A stretch of 40,035 nt of DNA, taken from positions 1 through 40,035 of the forward strand of contig JBKBUF010000035.1 in the NCBI GenBank assembly GCA_046290815.1, given 5' to 3'. Each line of letters opens with the position of its first letter. The first letter of the stretch is position 1. This stretch comes from JBKBUF01 sp046290815. Its GTDB lineage: Bacteria; Bacteroidota; Bacteroidia; Cytophagales; Cytophagaceae. The position numbers and the translations under genes are program-made. The notes beneath the pieces are model-generated. The model saw only the letters and a list, made by a program, of their open reading frames with translations. It made no database searches and was not told where the DNA came from. Positions 26,401-32,662 of this stretch are shown here, in pieces.

Positions 26401-27186
26401 ATGATTATACATGTTGAAAATCCATCAGTTGAGATTCATGACCTGACCGTCACTTACAACAAAAGGCCGGTATTATGGGCTATCGACCTAACCATCCCTA
26501 AAGGCTGTCTGGCGGGAATTATCGGTCCAAACGGCGCAGGCAAATCTACGTTGATAAAATCTGCCATGGGTCTGATTACCCCTGTCAGCGGTTATGTCAA
26601 AATCAATGGGAAAAACCTGGATGACATAAGGGAATCGGTTAGTTATGTTCCTCAAAGAGAATCGGTTGATTGGGACTTTCCTGTGTCGGTACTGGATGTG
26701 GTTCTCATGGGAAGGTATAGTAAGCTTGGCCTTTTTAAACGTCCGAGAAAGGCGGATAAAGATGTGGCCATGGATTGCCTCAAGAAGGTTGGACTGGAAA
26801 ACTTCTATACCAGGCAGATTTCCCAGCTATCGGGTGGACAACAACAAAGGGTGTTTCTGGCACGGGCACTCGCACAGGATGCTGAGGTTTATTTTATGGA
26901 TGAGCCGTTTGCCGGAGTGGATGCCGCAACCGAAGCTTCTATTATAGCAATCCTACGGGAGATGACCTCAGCAGGGAAAACAGTGATTGTGGTTCACCAC
27001 GATCTGCAGTCTGCCCAGGACTATTTTAACTGGATTTTATTATTGAATATGAGGCTGGTAGCTAGCGGACCAACCCAAAAAGTCTTTAATCAGGAATTGC
27101 TTCAGCAAACTTATGGCGGAAAGCTTACCCTGCTCGCCAAGATAGGTGACCTGCTGGAGAAAAACCAGTTCCCGGCGAGAGAATGA
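26401..27186 (+). CDS. mntB: Mn/Zn-type ABC transporter ATP-binding protein
   Basis: 261-residue cytoplasmic ATPase of the metal ABC importer. Walker A IIGPNGAGKST, Q-loop VSYVPQRESVDWDFPVSV, signature QLSGGQQQRVFLARAL, Walker B VYFMDEPFAGVD, H-loop VIVVHHDLQS. The VDWDFPVSVLDVVLMGRY segment is typical of the MntB/ZnuC/TroB subfamily. It powers the permeases encoded by the next genes. The gene starts exactly at the end of a heptamer array and is followed directly by another. Confidence 0.95.
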   Translation: MIIHVENPSVEIHDLTVTYNKRPVLWAIDLTIPKGCLAGIIGPNGAGKSTLIKSAMGLITPVSGYVKINGKNLDDIRESVSYVPQRESVDWDFPVSVLDVVLMGRYSKLGLFKRPRKADKDVAMDCLKKVGLENFYTRQISQLSGGQQQRVFLARALAQDAEVYFMDEPFAGVDAATEASIIAILREMTSAGKTVIVVHHDLQSAQDYFNWILLLNMRLVASGPTQKVFNQELLQQTYGGKLTLLAKIGDLLEKNQFPARE

Positions 27187-27290
27187 TTAAGAATTAAAAA
27201 TTAAGAATTAGGAATTAAGAATTTTATTCTTTCCTCTGATATTAAATAACATTGGCTTTAAGCTTTTAGCTTTAGGCTTTAAGCTCATAA
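27187..27290. repeat. Two heptamer arrays, TTAAGAA and CTTTAAG, in the mntB-mntC spacer (array M)
   Basis: TTAAGAA, TTAAAAA, TTAAGAA, TTAGGAA, TTAAGAA, TTTTATT (27187-27228) begin at the base after the mntB stop. CTTTAAG, CTTTTAG, CTTTAGG, CTTTAAG, CTCATAA (27256-27290) end 2 bp before the mntC ATG. Confidence 0.9.
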
Positions 27291-27292
27291 TT

Positions 27293-28579
27293 ATGAACAA
27301 ACTTATAGACTTTCTTTCCATGGCAGAGCCAAACGTCCGGTACGTGGTGATCGGCTCGGTCCTGCTGACAGCAAGTTCTGCCGTTATCGGATGCTTTGCT
27401 TTTCTGAGAAAAAGGTCATTGGCGGGTGATGCAATAGCGCATTCCATCCTGCCTGGCATCTGTCTTTCATTCCTTCTGGCCGGGACCAAAAACCCTCTGC
27501 TCCTGCTTGCAGGCGCTTTCGCTACCGGCTGGATAAGCCTGTATCTGGTAACCTACATTACCTCTAAGTCAAAAATTAAGGAAGACTCCGCCATCGGAAT
27601 AATCCTATCTGTGTTTTTTGCTATTGGAATTCTCATTCTTACTATAATCCAACATTCGGGCAACGTTAACCAGGCAGGCCTGGACAGCTTTCTTTTCGGA
27701 AAGGCCGCTGCAATCATGGAAGAAGACTTGTATGTTTTCGGGATTACGGCTGTAATCCTGATTTCGACAGTTTTTGTATTTTTCAAAGAGCTCACCCTCC
27801 TATCCTTCGACCGGAATTATGCCCAAAGTATAGGCCAGCCTATTGTCCTTTTAGAGTTTTTGTTATCCTCCATGACGGTCATGGCGGTGGTGGTAGGGAT
27901 CCAGGCTGTAGGTGTGGTACTCATGGCGGCCATGCTTATCACCCCTGCTGCAACAGCCAGATACTGGACCAACAGCCTTCCTTTGATGATTTTCCTGGCA
28001 GGACTTTTCGGTAGTTTTTCAGGGCTCGCGGGCGCTTATGTTTCCTATATCTCCCCGGCCATGCCAACCGGACCATGGGTTGTAACCATCATTTCAGTGA
28101 TTGCAATGCTGACCTTTTTTCTTGCTCCGGGAAAAGGGATTCTGGCTAAGTTAATTCAACAAAGAGAAAATTCCAGAAAAATCCTGGGGGAGAATATCCT
28201 GAAGGCCTTGTTTCAGTTGGGAGAAACGCACCAAAACCATCACCGCAGCTGGAGCAGGGAGGAAATTCAGGAAAAGAGAATGATGGATCCCGGGCAATTG
28301 GCGGCCGGACTGAAAATCCTGAAAAGTGAAGGATACCTGAAAGAGAAAGCAGGAAAATACTGCTTTACCAAAGAAGGGCTGTTAAAAGGAAAAAGAACTA
28401 CCAGGCTTCACCGCTTATGGGAGCTTTACCTGGTTCAATACCTGAAAATCGCTCCAGACCATGTGCATGACGACGCCGAAAGCATCGAACACGTCATCAC
28501 CCCTGAAATTGAAAGCATCCTCGCCGAACAGTTAGGAGATCCGGATGTGGATCCGCATGAGGAGAAAATACCGAGGTAA
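27293..28579 (+). CDS. mntC: Mn/Zn-type ABC permease fused to a DtxR-like C-terminal module
   Basis: 428 residues. The first about 285 form an ABC-3 family permease with eight or nine helices and the family segments FLRKRSLAGDAIAHSILPGI, DSAIGIILSVFFAIGIL and GVVLMAAMLITPAATARYWT. The cytoplasmic tail (about 300-428) is a winged-helix plus DtxR-type metal domain: LKILKSEGYLKEKAGKYCFT, RLHRLWELYLVQYLKIAPDH, DDAESIEHVITPEIESILAE, DPDVDPHEEKIP. It parallels the separate regulator at 24731 segment by segment, including the HRLWE and DPH motifs. Such fusions are known in TroC/MntC-type permeases; a metal-sensing gate is plausible but inferred. The stop is directly followed by array N. Confidence 0.93.
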   Translation: MNKLIDFLSMAEPNVRYVVIGSVLLTASSAVIGCFAFLRKRSLAGDAIAHSILPGICLSFLLAGTKNPLLLLAGAFATGWISLYLVTYITSKSKIKEDSAIGIILSVFFAIGILILTIIQHSGNVNQAGLDSFLFGKAAAIMEEDLYVFGITAVILISTVFVFFKELTLLSFDRNYAQSIGQPIVLLEFLLSSMTVMAVVVGIQAVGVVLMAAMLITPAATARYWTNSLPLMIFLAGLFGSFSGLAGAYVSYISPAMPTGPWVVTIISVIAMLTFFLAPGKGILAKLIQQRENSRKILGENILKALFQLGETHQNHHRSWSREEIQEKRMMDPGQLAAGLKILKSEGYLKEKAGKYCFTKEGLLKGKRTTRLHRLWELYLVQYLKIAPDHVHDDAESIEHVITPEIESILAEQLGDPDVDPHEEKIPR

Positions 28580-28607
28580 TTAAGAATTAAGAGTTAAGAA
28601 TTAAGAA
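28580..28607. repeat. Heptamer array TTAAGAA/TTAAGAG (array N)
   Basis: Four units, TTAAGAA, TTAAGAG, TTAAGAA, TTAAGAA, beginning at the first base after the mntC stop. Read as GAATTAA units, it is the exact inverse of the TTAATTC array on the other side of the four-helix-bundle gene. Confidence 0.92.
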
Positions 28608-28651
28608 TGAAACTATAAATAATAACCTTAAAATTTTAACATCAACCAGCT

Positions 28652-28996
28652 ATGAGTAACAATATCATTTTAACCAAAACCTTTAATTTTTCAATTGAAA
28701 TTATCCATTTGTACATGGAATTATTAAAACATAAAGAATTCGTTTTATCAAAGCAGGTGTTAAGAGCAGGAACCAGTATCGGAGCCAATGTTGAAGAATC
28801 GGTTGGGGCTCTTACCAGAAAGGATTTTATTAACAAAATGACGATCTCATACAGAGAAGCCAGAGAAACCAGATATTGGTTAAGATTACTTGAAGCCAGT
28901 AAAATTGTAAACTTTGATTTCAGTAAATACATTAATGAATCAGAAGAAATCATAAAAATTTTATCGTCCATAATTAAGACATCAAAAGGAGATTAA
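28652..28996 (+). CDS. Four-helix-bundle protein (S23/TIGR02436 type)
   Basis: 114-residue cytoplasmic protein matching the four-helix-bundle family first known from 23S rRNA intervening sequences. Diagnostic segments: LSKQVLRAGTSIGANVEESV (residues about 33-52) and KMTISYREARETRYWLRLLE (about 67-86). Function is unknown for the family; related Avd proteins help diversity-generating retroelements, but no reverse transcriptase is nearby. The gene sits between the two permease genes of the metal transporter and has no evident role in transport. Inverted GAATTAA-type heptamer arrays bracket it (28580-28607 and 28993-29118), which suggests later insertion into the operon. Its TAA stop is part of the first TTAATTC unit. 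Confidence 0.92.
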   Translation: MSNNIILTKTFNFSIEIIHLYMELLKHKEFVLSKQVLRAGTSIGANVEESVGALTRKDFINKMTISYREARETRYWLRLLEASKIVNFDFSKYINESEEIIKILSSIIKTSKGD

Positions 28997-29118
28997 TTCT
29001 TAATTCTTAATTCTTAATTCTTAATTCTTAATTCTTAATTCTTAATTCTTAATTCTTAATTCTTAATTCTTAATTCTTAATTCTTAATTCTTAATTCTTA
29101 ATTCTTAATTCTTAATTC
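28993..29118. repeat. Eighteen perfect tandem copies of TTAATTC (array O)
   Basis: 126 bp of uninterrupted identical heptamers. The four-helix-bundle stop codon (28994-28996) lies within copy 1, and the mntD ATG (29121) is 2 bp after copy 18, so the array is the whole intergenic region and the mntD leader. Perfect identity points to recent expansion by slippage or active homogenisation. Confidence 0.98.
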
Positions 29119-29120
29119 TA

Positions 29121-29981
29121 ATGGTAACAACTTACATACTAATAACCGCTTCCCTCGTCGCCATCAACTGCGCCCTTCTCGGCTGTTATCTGGTGCTGAG
29201 AAAAATGGCTATGGTCAGTGATGCCATTTCACATGCTGTTCTTCCGGGAATAGTGCTGGCATTTTTGTTGACCGGTAGCAGAGAAGGTTTGCCTATGCTT
29301 ATAGGTGCAGGGATATTGGGGGTACTTACCACTGTAATTATTGAGTTTTTGCATCAGAAAGGGAAGCTACAGACTGATGCTTCCATTGGTATTACCTTTA
29401 CATTTTTATTTGCCATTGGGATCATTTTGCTTTCACGGTTTGCCGGCAAGGTCGATCTGGACCAGGACTGTGTGCTTTATGGTGAAATTGCCTATGTGCC
29501 GTTAAATCTGTGGGTGACAGAAAGCGGCATTAATCTCGGTCCAAGGGCTATATGGATGTTAGGAGGCGTTTTCCTGATAATAATTTCATTCGTGGTTTTT
29601 GCTTTTAAAGAACTCCTTGCTACAACTTTTGACCCTGGTTATTCAGTTGCCATTGGCATTTCAGCCACATTGTGGCATTATGTGTTGATGTCACTGGTTT
29701 CTTTTACTACCGTGGCATCCTTTGAGTCTGTAGGTGCCATATTGGTGGTGGCTTTTCTGATAGTCCCTCCTGCTGCAGCTTATCTGCTTACCGATAATTT
29801 CCGGAAAATGCTTTTGCTTTCCTGTGCTATCGGTGTGGCTTCGGCTTTTTCAGGCTACTACATAGCAGGAGTTACAGACGGTTCCATCGCTGCCTCTATG
29901 GCTGTTATGACAGGAATATTTTTTGGAATGGCTTTTGCGTATAGCAAGTTTAAAGTTCAAAGTTTAAAGTTTAAAATTTAA
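29121..29981 (+). CDS. mntD: Second Mn/Zn-type ABC permease
   Basis: 286-residue ABC-3 family inner-membrane permease. It has YLVLRKMAMVSDAISHAVLP (conserved coupling helix region), ASIGITFTFLFAIGIILLS, VGAILVVAFLIVPPAAAYLL and about eight hydrophobic helices. It pairs with the fused permease at 27293 to make the heterodimeric membrane channel of the MntABCD-type importer. The last eleven residues (KFKVQSLKFKI) are not family-like: they coincide exactly with heptamer units starting at 29946, and the TAA stop is supplied by the array. The leader is the TTAATTC array, with no Shine-Dalgarno sequence. Confidence 0.94.
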   Translation: MVTTYILITASLVAINCALLGCYLVLRKMAMVSDAISHAVLPGIVLAFLLTGSREGLPMLIGAGILGVLTTVIIEFLHQKGKLQTDASIGITFTFLFAIGIILLSRFAGKVDLDQDCVLYGEIAYVPLNLWVTESGINLGPRAIWMLGGVFLIIISFVVFAFKELLATTFDPGYSVAIGISATLWHYVLMSLVSFTTVASFESVGAILVVAFLIVPPAAAYLLTDNFRKMLLLSCAIGVASAFSGYYIAGVTDGSIAASMAVMTGIFFGMAFAYSKFKVQSLKFKI

Positions 29982-30022
29982 AATTTAAAGCTTAGAATTT
30001 AAAGTTTCGGGTTCGAATTTAA
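29946..30022. repeat. Heptamer array AAGTTTA to GGGTTCG (array P) overlapping the mntD 3' end
   Basis: Eleven phased units: AAGTTTA, AAGTTCA, AAGTTTA twice, AAATTTA twice, AAGCTTA, GAATTTA, AAGTTTC, GGGTTCG, AATTTAA. The first 33 bp are translated as the C-terminus of the permease. The order of AAAGTTT-type then TTCGAATTT-type units is the same plus-strand order as in arrays F, H, I, K and L. Confidence 0.9.
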
Positions 30023-30110
30023 AGTATAGGAACTGTAATTTAGTGTTTTGCCTAAAAATCCTGTCGAACTAATAATTATTCACTGCGTTATATATAGAAA
30101 ATTAAGAACC

Positions 30111-30674
30111 ATGATAAAATACCTGCTTCTCGCCATTGTATTCGTTTCAGGAAGCTTACTATTTGGCTTCAGGAAAGCACCAAATGTAAAAATCGCTCCG
30201 GCTTCCGTGGAAAGAAAGGTAAAAAAGGAGAAATTCAAGGATGATTTTAAATGGTTGTCTTATGATGAAGCGGTGAAGTTGAACTCAAAAAAGCCAAGAA
30301 AAATTTTTATTGACGTATATACTGACTGGTGCGGATGGTGCAAGAAAATGGACAAAGCCACCCTTAGCAACCCTAAAATTACAGGGTACCTGAAGGAGAA
30401 ATATTATGCGGTAAAACTGAATGCCGAAAGCAACAAAATGATCAAATACAAAGGCAAGGAAATGACTGAGGCTCAGCTTGCCAGAAATGTTTTTGGTGCT
30501 ACAGGTTTTCCAACAACGGTATATCTTGACAGCGAGGAAAACCTGCTCCAGCCAATTCCCGGTTACATGGAAGTTGATATTTTAGATAAAATTTTACATT
30601 ATTACGGTGAGGATCATTACAAAACCACTACATGGGAGCAATTCCAGCGCAACTATGACAGTGGTATGAACTAA
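30111..30674 (+). CDS. Exported thioredoxin-fold protein
   Basis: 187-residue thioredoxin-like (Thioredoxin_7/DUF255-like) protein with an N-terminal signal or anchor (KYLLLAIVFVSGSLLFGF). The active site is DWCGWCKKMDKATL (CxxC, about residue 79), and the cis-Pro loop is GATGFPTTVYLD. A periplasmic disulfide reductase or oxidoreductase role is likely; the partner is unknown. ATG at 30111 is preferred to a TTG-type extension at 30048. The stop is 4 bp before the mnmE GTG, so the two are probably co-transcribed. Confidence 0.88.
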   Translation: MIKYLLLAIVFVSGSLLFGFRKAPNVKIAPASVERKVKKEKFKDDFKWLSYDEAVKLNSKKPRKIFIDVYTDWCGWCKKMDKATLSNPKITGYLKEKYYAVKLNAESNKMIKYKGKEMTEAQLARNVFGATGFPTTVYLDSEENLLQPIPGYMEVDILDKILHYYGEDHYKTTTWEQFQRNYDSGMN

Positions 30675-30678
30675 TAAA

Positions 30679-32058
30679 GTGGAACCAGACAGTTATAAGC
30701 ACAACGAAGACACCATAGCAGCGCTTGCCACCGCACCAGGGGTTAGCGCAATTGCAGTAATAAGAGTTTCAGGAAAAAATACTTTCCCTATCGTAAGTGA
30801 AATTTTCAAAGGGAAAGACCTGCGTGAACAAGCATCCCATACTGCTCATTTCGGGCTTATAAAAGACGGAGAGAAAATACTGGATGAAGTTCTGGTTACT
30901 ATATTCCGAGGCCCTCACTCCTTTACCAAAGAAGATGTTGTTGAAATCTCCTGCCATGGCTCTGATTATATAATCAAACAAATTCTTCAATTACTCATCA
31001 GAAAAGGTGCAAGACTGGCCAAACCTGGTGAATTTACTCAAAGAGCTTTTTTAAACGGACAGTTTGACCTTGCCCAGGCAGAAGCGATAGCTGACCTTAT
31101 CTACTCGGAAACCGAAGCCGGCCATCAGGCTGCCATCAACCAGATGCGTGGAGGGTTTTCGAGACAGATCAAGCAACTAAGAGAACAACTGGTAAATTTT
31201 GCTTCACTTGTAGAACTGGAACTGGATTTCTCGGAAGAGGATGTGGAGTTTGCCGACAGATCTCAGTTGAAAAATCTTATCTATGAAATCAGAAGGGTTA
31301 TTGATAACCTTATAGCTTCCTTCGACATCGGCAATGTGATTAAAAACGGAGTACCTACCGTCATTGTAGGAAAACCGAATGCCGGCAAATCCACCCTGCT
31401 GAACATTCTTCTGAATGAAGAAAAAGCCATTGTTTCTGACATACCGGGCACTACCAGGGATTTTATTGAAGACGAACTGATAGTGGATGGGGTAACCTTC
31501 AGATTTATTGATACGGCAGGTCTGAGAGAAGCCACTGACAAGATAGAGGCCATGGGTGTGGAACGCACCAAGCAGAAAATGAAGCAGGCCAGCCTGATCA
31601 TATATCTCTTCGATGTAAACACTACTTCTGAGAAAGAACTTAGGGAAAATCTTTTAGAATTAAAGACCTACGATATCCCCTATGTGGTGGTGGGTAATAA
31701 GATTGACAAAGACAAAGAAAACATCCGAGAGTTCAGAAACTTTGATGGTATCATTTTTATATCTGCAGCATTAAATGTCGGCATAGACGAATTGAAAGTA
31801 AAGCTGGTGGAGATGGTCAACTTCGACCGCTTCAAGACAGGCAACACCATCGTCACCAACGTCCGCCACTATGAAAGCCTACTGAAGACCAAAGAGTCCC
31901 TCCTCTCCGTACTGGAAGCCATGGACAACAATGTTACCGGAGACTTCCTTGCTCAGGACATAAGAGCAGCATTGCATTACCTTGGAGAGATCACCGGAGA
32001 AATTACTACAGATGATTTGCTGGGGAATATCTTCAGTAAGTTTTGTATTGGAAAGTAA
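30679..32058 (+). CDS. mnmE: tRNA uridine-5-carboxymethylaminomethyl(34) synthesis GTPase MnmE
   Basis: 459-residue cytoplasmic GTPase that with MnmG modifies the wobble uridine of tRNAs. The N-terminal tetrahydrofolate-binding domain has DTIAALATAPGVSAIAVIRV and PGEFTQRAFLNGQFDLAQAE. The G domain has G1 GKPNAGKSTLLN (about 230), G2 PGTTRD, G3 DTAGLRE and G4 VVGNKIDK. The C-terminus ends in the invariant FCIGK. The start is GTG at 30679. The last 18 bases of the gene are the probable attachment site of the downstream element; the frame is intact, so the gene should still function. Confidence 0.97.
   Translation: MEPDSYKHNEDTIAALATAPGVSAIAVIRVSGKNTFPIVSEIFKGKDLREQASHTAHFGLIKDGEKILDEVLVTIFRGPHSFTKEDVVEISCHGSDYIIKQILQLLIRKGARLAKPGEFTQRAFLNGQFDLAQAEAIADLIYSETEAGHQAAINQMRGGFSRQIKQLREQLVNFASLVELELDFSEEDVEFADRSQLKNLIYEIRRVIDNLIASFDIGNVIKNGVPTVIVGKPNAGKSTLLNILLNEEKAIVSDIPGTTRDFIEDELIVDGVTFRFIDTAGLREATDKIEAMGVERTKQKMKQASLIIYLFDVNTTSEKELRENLLELKTYDIPYVVVGNKIDKDKENIREFRNFDGIIFISAALNVGIDELKVKLVEMVNFDRFKTGNTIVTNVRHYESLLKTKESLLSVLEAMDNNVTGDFLAQDIRAALHYLGEITGEITTDDLLGNIFSKFCIGK
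32041..32058 (+). other. Probable attachment site (attL/attB core) at the mnmE 3' end
   Basis: TTTTGTATTGGAAAGTAA encodes the invariant FCIGK end plus stop. It is very similar to the 18-bp attachment site that SGI1-type elements use in trmE/mnmE (recalled knowledge). An excisionase-like gene and an integrase gene follow within 250-600 bp. The second copy would lie outside this window. Confidence 0.6.
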
Positions 32059-32101
32059 CCCACCAAAACAACCTAATAAAAACCTTATACGAAATACACA
32101 T

Positions 32102-32126
32102 AAAGCCCTGATTTAGGGCTTTTTTA
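32102..32126 (+). terminator. Rho-independent terminator after mnmE
   Basis: Stem AAAGCCCT (32102-32109) with AGGGCTTT (32115-32122), 5-nt loop, T-run through 32125. It lies beyond the probable att core, so the element supplies the terminator for mnmE. Confidence 0.88.
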
Positions 32127-32170
32127 TTTATCCTTTGTTGATAAATACTTTTTGTTGTTACCTGTTTATT

Positions 32171-32300
32171 TTGGTCCATTTTGTACCTTTGTTGTACCTT
32201 CAATCAATTACAGGACCAAATTTGTACCTCAAATTGATCAATGGCGAAATCATGGCACTTAAATACACTTATTTATACTTAATGATACTTAATGCTATTA
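32171..32300. repeat. Direct and inverted repeats upstream of the excisionase-like gene
   Basis: TTGTACCT occurs three times (32182, 32192, 32222), the first two exactly 10 bp apart. TTGGTCC (32171-32177) and GGACCAA (32213-32219) are inverted. Four ACTT-led units (32257, 32267, 32277, 32287; consensus ACTTAATGAT) repeat at exactly 10 bp. The position between att core and recombination genes suggests arm-type integrase or excisionase binding sites, or an operator. Confidence 0.6.
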
Positions 32301-32301
32301 A

Positions 32302-32655
32302 ATGAGTTCTAACATCAAGGTACAGAGAATCTGTCAGCATTGCGGAAATGAATTCACTGCAAGAACAACTGTAACTCAATATTGTGGAGACCATTGCGCA
32401 AAGCGTGCATACAAGCAAAGGCAAAGAGCTGCCAAAATACAAAACAGCAATAATGAAACTTTACAAGTAAAGATTAAGCCAATTGAAGAACTGAAAGCAA
32501 AAGAGTTTTTAACCGTTAAAGAGGTTGCAGCACTTTTGAATTGTTCAGTTCGTACAGCTTACCGCCTCATTGATCAGGGTAACATTAAAGCCGTAAATCT
32601 TGCCGAAAGGAAAACCCTTGTAAAGCGATCCAACATAGACCAACTTTTTTCATAA
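32302..32655 (+). CDS. HTH excisionase-like protein with N-terminal zinc finger
   Basis: 117 residues. The N-terminus has a four-Cys/His zinc-ribbon-like finger (CQHCGNEF ... QYCGDHC, residues about 8-30), and the C-terminus a MerR-like HTH_17 excisionase-type domain (FLTVKEVAALLNCSVRTAYR, then GNIKAVNLAERKTLVKRS, about 66-112). Such proteins usually act as excision directionality factors or transcription regulators of mobile elements. It is 7 bp upstream of the integrase and directly downstream of the 10-bp phased repeats, which are the natural candidate for its binding site (inference). Confidence 0.85.
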   Translation: MSSNIKVQRICQHCGNEFTARTTVTQYCGDHCAKRAYKQRQRAAKIQNSNNETLQVKIKPIEELKAKEFLTVKEVAALLNCSVRTAYRLIDQGNIKAVNLAERKTLVKRSNIDQLFS

Positions 32656-32662
32656 TTAGGGT

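Noticed and set aside
28652..28996. Diversity-generating retroelement with Avd-like protein
   Set aside because: The four-helix-bundle protein is only Avd-like; no reverse transcriptase, template repeat or variable repeat was seen in the window.
28993..29118. Possible CRISPR array
   Set aside because: The repeats are 7 nt and contiguous with no spacers; no cas genes are nearby.
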